The notes: generated by a model not told the origin, from the letters alone. Positions 25,948-35,899 are shown, numbered from the stretch's first letter. The stretch: DNA of 64,000 nt from Wukongibacter sp050859025 (GCF_050859025.1 NZ_CP138200.1:930001-994000), one strand, 5' to 3'. Numbers and translations are program-made.

Positions 25948-27732
25948 ATGAAAAAGCTATTAACTGGAAATGAAGCAATTGCACAAGGAGCATATGAAGC
26001 AGGAGTTAGATATGCTTCTGCGTATCCAGGAACACCGAGTACAGAAATTCTTGAAAACATTGCATTGTACAAAGAAGATATCTTAGCTGAATGGGCACCA
26101 AATGAAAAAGTTGCATTAGAGTCAGTAATCGGAGCATCTTATGCAGGAGCTAGAGCGTTGGCATCTATGAAGCATGTAGGTGTAAACGTAGCTGCTGACC
26201 CGCTTTTCACAAATGCCTATACTGGAGTAAATGGGGGATTGGTTTTAATTTCTGCAGATGAGCCAGGAATGCATTCATCACAGGATGAACAGGATAACAG
26301 AAACTATGCAAGATTTGCTAAAATACCAATGCTAGAGCCTTCAGATAGTCAAGAAGCAAAGGATATGATAAAAATTGCATTTGAAATAAGTGAAAAATAT
26401 GATAGTCCAGTACTTTTTAGAGTTACAACTAGAATTTGCCATTCAAAGAGTATAGTTGAATGCAGAGATAGAGAAGATGTTGAAATAAAAGAATATGTTA
26501 AGAATATTAAAAAATATGTTCCAGTTCCAGCTCATACTGTGGCTATGAGAGATAGAGTAGAAGAAAGGTTAAAAAAATTAGAAGAATTTTCTAATAATAC
26601 ACCTTTAAACTTTATTGAATTAAACGATACTCAAATAGGTGTGGTTGCATCTGGTTGTTCTTATAGATTTGCTAAAGAAGTTTTTGGAGATAGTGCATCC
26701 TATTTAAAGCTTGGATTTACAAATCCACTGCCTAAAGCAATGATGAAAGAATTTGCTTCAAAGGTTGATAAAATTTATGTAATTGAAGAAAATGATCCAA
26801 TAATTGAAAACGAATTAAAAATGATGGAAATAAAATGCTTTGGAAAGAATACATTCCCTTATCAGGGTGAAATGACATCGGATATCATTAGAAAAGCTGT
26901 TTTTGGAGAAACAAACAAAACTATTAAGTATGATGAGAGTAAAATAGTTTCCAGACCACCGACACTTTGTGCAGGATGTCCTCACAGAGGCTTCTTTATT
27001 GAAATTGGGAAAAGAAAAAACACTGTAATTTCTGGTGATATAGGATGTTATGGTTTAGGCTTTGCTGAACCCTATAATGCTATGGATTTCTCAGTATGTA
27101 TGGGCGGAAGCATTAGTATGGGACATGGAGCGCAAAAAATATTTAATATAAAAAAAGACAATAAAACTAGAGTTGTATCAATGCTTGGAGACTCCACTTT
27201 TTTCCATACAGGAATTAATTCATTATTAAATGTTGTTTATAACAAAAGCAATTCTATAAATGTAATTTTAGATAATAGAATTACTGGTATGACAGGGCAT
27301 CAAGAAAACCCTGGTACAGGATATACACTACAAGGCTTAGAAACTGAGGTTATAGATATAGAAGTTCTTGTAAAGGCCCTTGGAATTAAAAATGTAAGAG
27401 TTGTAAATCCAAATGATTTAAAGGCGATGAAGGAAACAATAGATTGGGCGTATAGCTTAGACGAAGCATCAGTAATCATTACCAGATGGCCTTGTGTATT
27501 AAAAAGGTTCTCTAAAGAAGATAAGGAAGAATTTAAAGGAGCTTTCCAAAGTAAATGCTTAGTTGATATTGAAAAATGTGTAGGCTGCAAAGCTTGTATA
27601 AGAGCTGGATGTCCTGCCATATCCTTTGACAAAGTTAATAAGAAAGCTAGCATAAACCCGGATCCATGTGTAGGCTGCGAAGTGTGTCTACAGGTTTGTC
27701 CAGTAAAAGCTATTGGAAAGGTGGAATTATAA
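25948..27732 (+). CDS. iorA: Indolepyruvate ferredoxin oxidoreductase alpha subunit
   Basis: 594 residues. Converts aryl-pyruvates to aryl-acetyl-CoA with reduction of ferredoxin. The pyrimidine domain (ASAYPGTPSTE, ~22-32), the TPP-binding part (GDIGCYGLGFAEPYNAMD, CMGGSISMGHG, ~360-390) and two C-terminal [4Fe-4S] motifs (CVGCKACIRAGC; CVGCEVCLQVC) are complete. GGAG before the ATG. It is intact although both flanking kinase-route genes (ptb, buk) are broken. Confidence 0.96.
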   Translation: MKKLLTGNEAIAQGAYEAGVRYASAYPGTPSTEILENIALYKEDILAEWAPNEKVALESVIGASYAGARALASMKHVGVNVAADPLFTNAYTGVNGGLVLISADEPGMHSSQDEQDNRNYARFAKIPMLEPSDSQEAKDMIKIAFEISEKYDSPVLFRVTTRICHSKSIVECRDREDVEIKEYVKNIKKYVPVPAHTVAMRDRVEERLKKLEEFSNNTPLNFIELNDTQIGVVASGCSYRFAKEVFGDSASYLKLGFTNPLPKAMMKEFASKVDKIYVIEENDPIIENELKMMEIKCFGKNTFPYQGEMTSDIIRKAVFGETNKTIKYDESKIVSRPPTLCAGCPHRGFFIEIGKRKNTVISGDIGCYGLGFAEPYNAMDFSVCMGGSISMGHGAQKIFNIKKDNKTRVVSMLGDSTFFHTGINSLLNVVYNKSNSINVILDNRITGMTGHQENPGTGYTLQGLETEVIDIEVLVKALGIKNVRVVNPNDLKAMKETIDWAYSLDEASVIITRWPCVLKRFSKEDKEEFKGAFQSKCLVDIEKCVGCKACIRAGCPAISFDKVNKKASINPDPCVGCEVCLQVCPVKAIGKVEL

Positions 27733-27733
27733 A

Positions 27734-28303
27734 ATGGTAAAGAGTATTTTATTAGTAGGAGTAGGTGGACAAGGAACAATTCTTGCAAGCAAGCTTTTGA
27801 CAACAGGTCTTATGGAAGCAGGCTATGATGTAAAAATGAGTGAAATTCATGGAATGTCTCAAAGAGGAGGTTCTGTTTCTTCTCAAGTAAGATATGGAGA
27901 CAAAGTTGAATCACCAGTTATTGAGCTTAGTGGAGCAGATATACTTATATCTTTTGAGAAAATGGAAGCAATGAGATGGCTTAAATATTTGAAGCCAGAG
28001 GGAAAGATTATTGTTAATGATTATGAAATAGATTCAATGCCAATTCTTACTGGAAAGGATGATTATCCTCAAGGGATTATTGAAGAACTGTCAAGTAAAG
28101 TTCAAACTACAGTAGTAGATGGGGCAAAACATGCAGCAGACCTTGGAAATTCAAAGGTTATGAATGTAATATTACTTGGGTCCATCATTAAATCCATGGG
28201 ACTTGAAGAGATAGACTGGGAGAAAATCATAAGAGAAAATGTAAAGAAGAAATTCATTGACATAAACTTAGAAGCTATTAAATCAGGCATGAATTTAGTA
28301 TAA
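27734..28303 (+). CDS. iorB: Indolepyruvate ferredoxin oxidoreductase beta subunit
   Basis: 189 residues from the ATG at 27734, one base after the iorA stop. The gamma-type domain carries LLVGVGGQGTILAS and EIHGMSQRGGSV, as in IorB. Partner of IorA. A longer frame starting at 27713 overlaps iorA and is not needed. Confidence 0.95.
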   Translation: MVKSILLVGVGGQGTILASKLLTTGLMEAGYDVKMSEIHGMSQRGGSVSSQVRYGDKVESPVIELSGADILISFEKMEAMRWLKYLKPEGKIIVNDYEIDSMPILTGKDDYPQGIIEELSSKVQTTVVDGAKHAADLGNSKVMNVILLGSIIKSMGLEEIDWEKIIRENVKKKFIDINLEAIKSGMNLV

Positions 28304-28335
28304 AAACTAGATAAAACCTTAAAAAGATTATAGGG

Positions 28336-28390
28336 TTGTATGAAAGCCTATGAATATGCCTAAAAAGTTAGTCATAGGCTTTACATACGA
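28336..28390 (+). terminator. Hairpin between iorB and the membrane protein
   Basis: GTATGAAAGCCTATGA pairs with TCATAGGCTTTACATAC, about 16 pairs. No T run follows, so it may set relative expression in the operon rather than end it. Confidence 0.4.
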
Positions 28391-28411
28391 TAGAGAGAAG
28401 GAGTGTTGTAT

Positions 28412-29071
28412 TTGAAAAAAGGAGATTTTTTATGGATATTGGCATTGGGTGTATTTGTGGCAATCTTAGTAGTACCAGCAACCCATGAGATTTTTATAAA
28501 GCTTACAACCTTTCATCCTTATATCGGGGGATTTATAAAATTTGCTATTTTAGCTACTATGGGTGAGATGTTGGCGATTAGGATTGCAATGGGAGATTGG
28601 AAAACTACTAATGGGATAATTTATAGAGCGCTTGTATGGGGTTTTTTAGGTATAGTTATTACTTTAATGTTCCAGATTTTTGCAGGAGGTATACAAGGCT
28701 GTTTATCTAAAGGCTATCTTCCAGGAGGAGATTCTAAAATTGCCTTCGCATTTTTTGTTGGTGCTATTATGAACCTAACTTTTGCTCCAACTTTTATGAC
28801 GTTTCATCGTTATACAGACACTTATATTGATTTGGTGTATGAAGGAAGAAAAAATATCACAGTTACTGACGTTGTATCAGAAATTGACTGGAATGGTTTT
28901 GTGTCCTTTGTGGTTTTCAAAACAGTACCATTCTTTTGGATTCCGGCTCATACCTTAACCTTTCTCCTTCCTTCAGAATATAGAGTTTTGGCTGCAGCCT
29001 TTTTATCTATTGCATTGGGAGTACTGTTAGCCTTTGGTAAGAGGAAAAAAACAAAGCAGAAAGGAGTATAA
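28412..29071 (+). CDS. Multi-pass membrane protein, possibly Mpv17/PMP22-like
   Basis: 219 residues with four or five hydrophobic segments, a KKKTKQK tail, and a segment VVFKTVPFFWIPAHTLTFLLP that recalls the Mpv17/PMP22 family signature. Start taken as the TTG at 28412, 9 bases after AAGGAG; the GTG at 28403 abuts that site. It lies between iorB and buk in one transcription unit. Role unknown; a channel for an organic acid would fit the place. Confidence 0.6.
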   Translation: MKKGDFLWILALGVFVAILVVPATHEIFIKLTTFHPYIGGFIKFAILATMGEMLAIRIAMGDWKTTNGIIYRALVWGFLGIVITLMFQIFAGGIQGCLSKGYLPGGDSKIAFAFFVGAIMNLTFAPTFMTFHRYTDTYIDLVYEGRKNITVTDVVSEIDWNGFVSFVVFKTVPFFWIPAHTLTFLLPSEYRVLAAAFLSIALGVLLAFGKRKKTKQKGV

Positions 29072-29076
29072 ATATA

Positions 29077-30149
29077 ATGATTTATAAAATATTAGCGATA
29101 AATCCGGGCTCAACATCAACAAAAATAGCTTTATACGAAAATGAAAAAGAAGTATTTTGTAAAACATTAGATCATCCTGTTGAAGAACTTGAAAAATATC
29201 CTAGGGTACAGGATCAATTTGAGATGAGAAAAGATATGGTGCTTTCCCTTCTAAAGGATAATGGTTCTAATATTAATGAATTATCAGCAATTGTAGGAAG
29301 GGGTGGGATGCTTCCACCAGTAAAATCAGGAGCTTATATAGTTAATGATATAATGGTTGATACCCTAAAGAATAGACCTGCTTTCGAACATGCATCAAAT
29401 CTAGGAGCACTGATTGCATATGAGATAGCCAATGCTGTGGGGGTATTGGCATATATATATGATTCCGTTAGAGTAGATGAGTTGTGGATAACATAGCTCG
29501 CATATCCGGTATGCCTGATATACCTAGAACAAGTACTAGTCATGTTTTAAATTCTAGGGCTATGGCAATGAAGGTCGCAAAGAAATATGGTAAAGAATAT
29601 AAAGACTTGAATTTTATTGTTGCTCATTTAGGTGGAGGAATATCATTAAGTGTTCATAAAATGGGACGTATGGTAGATATAATTGCAGATGATGAAGGAC
29701 CATTTTCTCCAGAAAGGGCTGGAAGAGTTCCGTGTAAGGCTCTTATAGATATATGTTATTCACAGAAATTTGATAAAAAAATTATGTACAAAAAATTGAG
29801 GGGAAATGGTGGATTAAAAGCTTATCTTAATACTGCCGATGCTCGAGAAGTTGAAAAAATGATTAACGATGGGAATGAAGAAGTGAAACAAATCTATGAG
29901 GCTATGGCTTATCAAATTGCTAAAAGTATAGGGGAATTAGCAACAGTAGTGGAAGGCGATGTGGATGCAATCATCATAACAGGGGGAATTGCATATTCTC
30001 AAATGATGGCATCGTGGATTAAAAAACGTGTAGCATTTATTGCACCTGTTGTAATTATGCCTGGTGAAAATGAGATGGAATCGCTTGCTTTGGGTACTCT
30101 AAGGGTATTAAGAGGAGAAGAAGCTGCAAAGAAATATGTTGAAAAATAA
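29077..30149 (+). pseudogene. buk: Butyrate kinase split by a frameshift
   Basis: Two frames together give one complete butyrate kinase of about 355 residues. The first (to 29496) has the ASKHA start INPGSTSTKIAL and runs to IYDSVRVDEL; the second (from about 29484) resumes with DNIARISGMPDIPRTSTSH and carries the phosphate-binding HLGGGIS and the IITGGIAYS adenosine part. One base appears missing at about 29481-29486. Could be a true mutation or a sequencing error; no slippery run is seen at the site. Confidence 0.85.
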
Positions 30150-30284
30150 TAAAATGTCGTAATTAAGATAAGAAGATAGGATAGTCTAATATTGTAAGAA
30201 AAAGTAACTAGCTGAATTAATATATAATTATAATTCATATGCACACCTTATAGGGATTTAATTTAAGATTTGAAATAGTAAATC

Positions 30285-30456
30285 CTTGTGCTAGTTTCTG
30301 TATCGGAGAGTGATGATATTTCTTTTTCGTTCATGTAATCAGCCTGTTTTATTTATAGTTTTGTAGGTAAAAACAGATTGATAAAAATCACTCAAATGAA
30401 ATATCATAACTACCTAGATATTGCAAAATCTAAACATATGATTAATTAGCACAACG
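30285..30456. repeat. 170-bp palindromic element, copy 2
   Basis: Starts CTTGTGCTAGTT and ends AATTAGCACAA; shares the inner stem (GATATTTCTTTTTCGTTCATG, AAATGAAATATCATAACT) with the copy at 13820. It fills much of the 594-base gap between buk and the LysR gene; the remainder is AT-rich with a small dyad (AAGCAT..ATGCTT, ~30588-30630) and no gene. Confidence 0.6.
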
Positions 30457-30743
30457 CGTTAAAGTAATCAAAGATAAAGGACGTTATCATTGTATGCTGT
30501 GGTAATGTCTTTATTTTATTATAGAGAATATTCTAGAAATAATTAGAAAAATAGTTTAAAACAACAAATATTGAGTTAATATAGCAAAAAGCATAACCTA
30601 ATTTATACATATTCAATATGGGATGCTTCCGGAATTTACATAGTCTAATGCAAATGATAATATAGAAATATAAAATAGTTTATTCAAATAATTTATAATC
30701 TTTTGGTAAACTCAAGTAATATATGATATAGAGGAGCATTATC

Positions 30744-31646
30744 ATGAAATATAAGGGAATAACTTTGCTTCAAATTGATTATTTTTTTGCTGTGGCAAAA
30801 TATCTTAACTTCACTGAGGCTGCAAAGAGTTTATATGTAACGCAACCCTCCCTCAGTAAACAAATTGCCTTGTTAGAAAAAGAAATAGGTGCTCAGCTCT
30901 TTTTTAGGACAACTAGGGATGTTTGTCTTACTCCGGCCGGTATAGTTCTTCTTAAAGAACTGAAAGGTATATTAAAGCTTATAGAAAGTGCCATAGAAAA
31001 ATCCAGAATGACTGATATGGGAGAGGAGAATAATTTGACTATCGGTTGTCTAGAGGCTATGGATACAAGAAAATTTTTACCAGCAATTATGAAAAAGTTA
31101 AAAAGTAAATATCCAAAGATTAAGATAGTATTTGAAAGACATACCTTTAAGGTATTACGAGAAAAGCTTATTAATGGCACTTTGGATATTATATTTACAC
31201 TTTCCTTTGAAATTGACGAATCTTTAGGAATACTATGTGATACTGTATATAAACAAAATAGTAGTATCGTAATGGGGAAATCTAACTCTTTAGCATTACG
31301 ACCCAGACTAACCTTGAGTGATTTAAGAGATGAGGATTTTATTATGATTTCTAGAGATGAATCTCCAAATGGGTTTGATGGAATCGTAGGTCTCTGTAGA
31401 AAACATGGTTTTTCACCAAGGGTTGTGAAACAGCTGCCCAATGTAGAGTCTCTTCTCTTATGTGTGGAATCTGGGCTGGGAGTTGCACTTGTTGATAGTA
31501 ATATTAGAACATATAATAATGACAATATTGAGTTTTTTAACATAGAGGATGATTTTGTAAGCGTTGTTATGGCCTGGAAAAAGGGGAATATGAATCCTGT
31601 TGTTTCAATGTTTACAAATAGTATTTTTAGGGAGATAGAATTATAA
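30744..31646 (+). CDS. LysR-family transcriptional regulator
   Basis: 300 residues; helix-turn-helix FTEAAKSLYVTQPSLSKQ (about 22-39), then a PBP2-type effector domain. GGAG before the ATG. It reads toward phloretin hydrolase (31939) but a terminator (31718) separates them, so it is a separate unit. It is a paralogue of the LysR gene at 18450. It probably controls the 31939-35899 genes. Confidence 0.93.
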   Translation: MKYKGITLLQIDYFFAVAKYLNFTEAAKSLYVTQPSLSKQIALLEKEIGAQLFFRTTRDVCLTPAGIVLLKELKGILKLIESAIEKSRMTDMGEENNLTIGCLEAMDTRKFLPAIMKKLKSKYPKIKIVFERHTFKVLREKLINGTLDIIFTLSFEIDESLGILCDTVYKQNSSIVMGKSNSLALRPRLTLSDLRDEDFIMISRDESPNGFDGIVGLCRKHGFSPRVVKQLPNVESLLLCVESGLGVALVDSNIRTYNNDNIEFFNIEDDFVSVVMAWKKGNMNPVVSMFTNSIFREIEL

Positions 31647-31717
31647 TAAAAACTCAGGGGCACTGAGCCCCTTCGCTTTTAGTCAGATTTCTCTTTGAGA
31701 AATGACCTACAAAAAAG

Positions 31718-31750
31718 TCAGAAGTCAAAATAAAGGACTTCTGATTTTTA
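31718..31750 (+). terminator. Rho-independent terminator of the LysR gene
   Basis: TCAGAAGTC and GACTTCTGA (31718-31726, 31736-31744) followed by TTTTTACGTTTTT. Confidence 0.85.
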
Positions 31751-31938
31751 CGTTTTTGGGAGAAAAAATTATTAGAGAATACTATGCAAATGTCCTTAAA
31801 TATAGAAAAGTTAATAGTTATAACAAAAAGGAATAACAGTAATTCTAAATAGATGTTTCAGTATTTTATAGTAGATTGATAAAATATGGACAAAGAGATG
31901 AAAATAAATTAGCACTTTGAGTGAAAGGGGAAATATTG

Positions 31939-32760
31939 ATGAGAGAGTTGAGGACCGAGCTAACACTATCGGAACAAAGGAAAACGTATTCAAAATACTT
32001 TTATCAACCGCTTGCAGCTCCGAATTTAGAGCTTATGGAGATTCTGGGGCAAGGACCGATGGACCCTGCTAAGGCTTTAATGCCAGAAAATATTAATGAA
32101 CTACTGAAGCCTGGATATCATGAAGTTGAAAATGGTTACTGTATTCTTCCTAATGGGGCTGCTTATGTTGCAGTCAACAACAAGTTCCCAGGAGCTACCG
32201 TAGAAATGATTAACTGGTGGTTTGCATGGCACGCCCTTGAAGATATGAGGTACATGCTTTGGTTTAGAAAAGGACATTACGGAATATCCATCAGTGATGA
32301 AGATAGAGCGATAATACTTGACCCAGCTACTCCTATACTTCAAAAGTTCCAAGGACGTACACATTATGTAATAGAAGATACAGGTACAGGTCCCGAAGAC
32401 ATACAAATTTCATTTTTAACCCCTGAAGAATTAGGCTTTGACATGACTGGATTTAAGTCACCTGTTGTAGCAACTGTAGTTGGAGCAAATGGAATTTCTC
32501 AGCTGCGCTCTGGTGGGCCGAAGGCTCCAGCTATAATGACACACTTTGTAAGAGAAATACCTAGAGGAGTAGAATTCCGTTCAAGGTTCTGGATGGGCTA
32601 TCATATGGTAGATAAAAAACCTGTTAAGCTAATTCCTGGTGGAATACAGATTCCTATTCAGGCCGCAAAGGGACTGGCTTTCCATAATGTTGAAGAGTAC
32701 AGTAATTTGGCAGTTATTTTACCTAATTTATATAAAGAAATGGAAGGTAGAATTGAATAA
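31939..32760 (+). CDS. phy: Phloretin hydrolase (PhiG/DAPG hydrolase family)
   Basis: 273 residues, equal to the known enzymes. It hydrolyses the C-C bond of dihydrochalcones such as phloretin, giving phloroglucinol and a hydroxyphenylpropionate. The zinc ligands of the PhlG family can be aligned: His113 (LWFRKGH), Glu146 (HYVIEDTG), His249 and Glu253 (AFHNVEE), next to the family block EMINWWFAWHALEDMRY. Start at the ATG at 31939, 8 bases after AAAGGGG; the GTG at 31921 overlaps the site. The reductase genes follow at once. Confidence 0.88.
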   Translation: MRELRTELTLSEQRKTYSKYFYQPLAAPNLELMEILGQGPMDPAKALMPENINELLKPGYHEVENGYCILPNGAAYVAVNNKFPGATVEMINWWFAWHALEDMRYMLWFRKGHYGISISDEDRAIILDPATPILQKFQGRTHYVIEDTGTGPEDIQISFLTPEELGFDMTGFKSPVVATVVGANGISQLRSGGPKAPAIMTHFVREIPRGVEFRSRFWMGYHMVDKKPVKLIPGGIQIPIQAAKGLAFHNVEEYSNLAVILPNLYKEMEGRIE

Positions 32761-32920
32761 AGACATCAAACATATTAACTTCTGATAGATTTCTTGTCTG
32801 CAGTTTGGTATTTGGTAAAGAAAAGAAAGAATTGTTTTTTTTGTTGGAAAAGGACAAATTCAGTAAATAATAGTAATATGAAATGCTTAAAAATAAAATT
32901 TATAGGGGGAAGATTTTAGA

Positions 32921-34921
32921 ATGAATAAATATAAAAACGTTTTTTCACCAATAACAATAAAAGGAGTAGAATTTAAAAATAGAATTCAAACAGCGCCAAT
33001 GGTGCCTTGTATGGCTACACCTGAAGGATGGATAACTAAGGAAGTTATTGAGTTTTACAGACCCTTTGCCAAAGGAGGGGCAGCAATAGTTACCGTTGGT
33101 GACTCTGCAGTAAATTGGGAGCATGCCATGGATCATGAGGGACAACTAAATCTTGGCGATGATAATGTAAAAATGGGATTAGATGATTTGGCAAGTGAAA
33201 TACAAAGATATGGAGCAGTAATTTCTATTGAGCTAAACCATGGTGGTCGCTTTGCAAACTCCATGAACCTAGCTAGTAAAGGTTTAAAGCCAATAAGTTC
33301 AACACCTAAGCCAGCAGAGATAGATGAATTCTTTTCAAAGCTTCAGGGAAAGACTCCTGCAGAAGTTGAAGAAATGAGTATTCCACTTATAAATAAAACT
33401 ATCCAGGATTATGCAGATGCAGCCGGCAGATGTAAAGACAGTGGTTTTAAGATGGTTATGATTCACGGTGCCCACGGCATGCTGCCATCTCAGTTCTTAT
33501 CACCTTATGTGAATAAGCGTGTGGACAGATACGGCGGAAGCTTTGAAAACAGAGCACGTTTTTGTATAGAGCTTTTAGATGCTGTACGTAGAAGGGTTGG
33601 CGAGAACTTTATCATTGAATACAGAATCAGTGCAGATGAAATGGTTGAAGGTGGGATGAAGGTTGATGAGGTTATCCAATTTGTGAAGATGATAAAAGAC
33701 AAAATAGATATTCTACATGTATCAGTAGGAATGCTTCCAAACCCATTTACAATTCAATACATGATCCAACCACTTTATGTTCCATACATGATAAATGTAC
33801 ATTTTGCTGAAGAAATTAAAAAAGCGGTTGGACAGGACTTATATGTTACTACTGTAGGATCAGTTATGACATTAGAAAATGCTGAAGAGATACTTTCAAG
33901 AGGTTTAGTTGATTTTGTTGCTATGGCAAGACCCTTTGTATCAGATCCAGAGTTTATGAGGAAGGCTGCCCACGGAAGGGAAGAAGATATACGTCCATGT
34001 GTACGTTGCAATACTTGCTGTGGACGTTCTGCATTTTTTAAAAAGACAAGATGTGCTGTTAATCCTATAAATGGACGTGAAACAGAGTATCTTGGAGGTA
34101 GAATTCCAAAGGCTGATATAAAGAAAAAAGTAGTTATAATTGGTGGAGGACCAGCTGGAATGCAAGCTGCACTTACGGCTGTAGAAAGAGGTCATGATGT
34201 AACTCTTTATGAAAAGGAGAGCAGATTGGGTGGCACATTAAACCATGCAACAGATCTTGAGTTTAAGAAGGATTTAAGGAACTATTTAGATTGGGTTGTT
34301 GCTCAAACTCTTAAATGCGGAGCTGCTATAAAATTAAACACAGAGGCAACAGCTGATATTATAAAACATGATAATCCTGATGCTTTAATCCTTGCTGTAG
34401 GTGCGACACCATTTATTCCAAATGTTCCTGGTATCAATAAGAGCCATGTTCATTGGGCTGGAGATATAGACTGTGGGAGAGTAGAAGTAGGACAAAAGGT
34501 TTTAGTAGTTGGAGGAGGTTTAACTGGAGCAGAGTCTGCGTTAGCTCTTGCTATGAAAGGTAAAGAGGTTACACTATTAGAAATGCAAGGACCAAAGGCA
34601 CTTCTAAACGGTGCAGCTTTAATTAACAGGTTCTCCTTACAATCTTTACTTATGAAACATAATGTAAAAGTTGTAACAAATACAAAATTAGAAGAAATAA
34701 CTGAAAAGGGAGTTAAAACAATTAATTCCAAATTTCAGTGGAAGGAATTTGAAGCAGATACTGTGACTTTGGCCTTAGGTATGAGACCACGCAAGGATAA
34801 GATAGAAGAACTTAGACATCTAATTCCTGAAACTGATGTGCATATAATAGGAGATGGACAGCAGATAGGTAATGTTTACTCAGCAGTTCATACAGGCTTT
34901 GATACAGCAGTTGAAATTTAA
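32921..34921 (+). CDS. Enoate-reductase-type Fe-S flavoenzyme, probable flavanone-cleaving reductase
   Basis: 666 residues, the three-part layout of 2,4-dienoyl-CoA/enoate reductases: an Old-Yellow-Enzyme FMN barrel (1-340; ELNHGGR, MIHGAHGMLPSQFLSP), a [4Fe-4S] site CVRCNTCCG..C (~358-376), then FAD (VVIIGGGPAG, ~402) and NAD (VLVVGGGLTG, ~526) folds. In Eubacterium ramulus an enzyme of this type (Fcr) opens the C-ring of flavanones and flavanonols to dihydrochalcones. Position behind phloretin hydrolase supports that role; a chalcone or cinnamate reductase is the alternative. Confidence 0.83.
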   Translation: MNKYKNVFSPITIKGVEFKNRIQTAPMVPCMATPEGWITKEVIEFYRPFAKGGAAIVTVGDSAVNWEHAMDHEGQLNLGDDNVKMGLDDLASEIQRYGAVISIELNHGGRFANSMNLASKGLKPISSTPKPAEIDEFFSKLQGKTPAEVEEMSIPLINKTIQDYADAAGRCKDSGFKMVMIHGAHGMLPSQFLSPYVNKRVDRYGGSFENRARFCIELLDAVRRRVGENFIIEYRISADEMVEGGMKVDEVIQFVKMIKDKIDILHVSVGMLPNPFTIQYMIQPLYVPYMINVHFAEEIKKAVGQDLYVTTVGSVMTLENAEEILSRGLVDFVAMARPFVSDPEFMRKAAHGREEDIRPCVRCNTCCGRSAFFKKTRCAVNPINGRETEYLGGRIPKADIKKKVVIIGGGPAGMQAALTAVERGHDVTLYEKESRLGGTLNHATDLEFKKDLRNYLDWVVAQTLKCGAAIKLNTEATADIIKHDNPDALILAVGATPFIPNVPGINKSHVHWAGDIDCGRVEVGQKVLVVGGGLTGAESALALAMKGKEVTLLEMQGPKALLNGAALINRFSLQSLLMKHNVKVVTNTKLEEITEKGVKTINSKFQWKEFEADTVTLALGMRPRKDKIEELRHLIPETDVHIIGDGQQIGNVYSAVHTGFDTAVEI

Positions 34922-34963
34922 GATTAATAAGAAAGCTGAAAATTATAGTTTGGAGGAAAATTC

Positions 34964-35899
34964 ATGAAAATATTAGCAGTTACAGCTGGGAGAAAAAATG
35001 GAAACGGTGAAATATTAGTAAAAGAGGCTTTAATGAGGGCTGAGGAATTAGGTGCAGAAGTCAAAATGATCAACCTTCATGATTATAATATAACTCCATG
35101 CTCAGGATGTGAATCCTGTACTGTAAAATTTACTCAAAAAGGTGAAGCACCTGAGTGCGTTTATAAAAATAAGGATGATATGGATATTATCATGCAGGAA
35201 TGGCTGTCTGCAGATGGAGTTATAGTAACAGTACCGGCATATTCATTTATGCCAGCCGGTATATATAGAGTATTTTGTGATAGACACTTGGCTTACGAAC
35301 CAAATTTCCATAAGCAGGTAGGAAATCCTGCTTTCTTTAAACATAGAGTTGGAGCAATTATTGGAAATGGAGGCTCTACTAGAAGCTGGATGTCCCTTGC
35401 TTTGGAAAGTACAAATATAACTTTATTAGCACAGGACATTAAAGTTGTAGACCAAGTAATGGTAACTCGAGCTCCAAGACCAGGGCAGGTACTTCTTAAT
35501 GATGAGGTATTAAACAGATCAAGACAATTAGGAGAAAATGTTGTAAAGGCTATTCAAACACCTTTTGAGGAAGTGAAATTTTTAGGTGATGAAAATCTTG
35601 GATGGTGTCCTGTTTGTCATTCTAATGTTTTATCTTTGGGAGAGCCCCATTGGAATGAGCAAGGCTTTACTATAGAGTGTCCTATTTGCCACTGTGGGGG
35701 AGATATAGAAAGGGATGAAAATGGGAAATGGAAATTTATAGTGGAAAAGGATGGATACAGAAAATCAATGTTAGATGGAAGTGGTGCAAAAGATCACTTT
35801 TTTGAAATACAAGATACAATGAAAAAATACTTTAGAAATATAGATACAATAGGAGAAAAACGCAAAAAGTATACTGAGTATAAACCAGCTACTATATAA
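34964..35899 (+). CDS. Flavodoxin-fold NAD(P)H-dependent reductase with zinc ribbon
   Basis: 311 residues. The first ~200 form an NADPH-dependent FMN reductase fold (TAGRKNGNGEILVKEA, CSGCESC at ~47-53, TVPAYSFMPAG). The rest is unusual: two CxxC pairs (WCPVCHSN and ECPICHCGG, ~212-244) suggest a zinc ribbon or rubredoxin-like knuckle. It is 43 bases after the enoate-reductase gene, with GGAGG. A new class of flavone reductase (FLR) has been described in Flavonifractor plautii; this gene could be its equivalent, but I cannot confirm the match from sequence alone. Confidence 0.7.
   Translation: MKILAVTAGRKNGNGEILVKEALMRAEELGAEVKMINLHDYNITPCSGCESCTVKFTQKGEAPECVYKNKDDMDIIMQEWLSADGVIVTVPAYSFMPAGIYRVFCDRHLAYEPNFHKQVGNPAFFKHRVGAIIGNGGSTRSWMSLALESTNITLLAQDIKVVDQVMVTRAPRPGQVLLNDEVLNRSRQLGENVVKAIQTPFEEVKFLGDENLGWCPVCHSNVLSLGEPHWNEQGFTIECPICHCGGDIERDENGKWKFIVEKDGYRKSMLDGSGAKDHFFEIQDTMKKYFRNIDTIGEKRKKYTEYKPATI

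Noticed and set aside
30893..31663. 256-codon open frame antisense to the LysR gene
   Set aside because: It lies wholly opposite a clear LysR gene, is rich in Ser/Leu/Ile as shadow frames are, and has no ribosome site or family motif.
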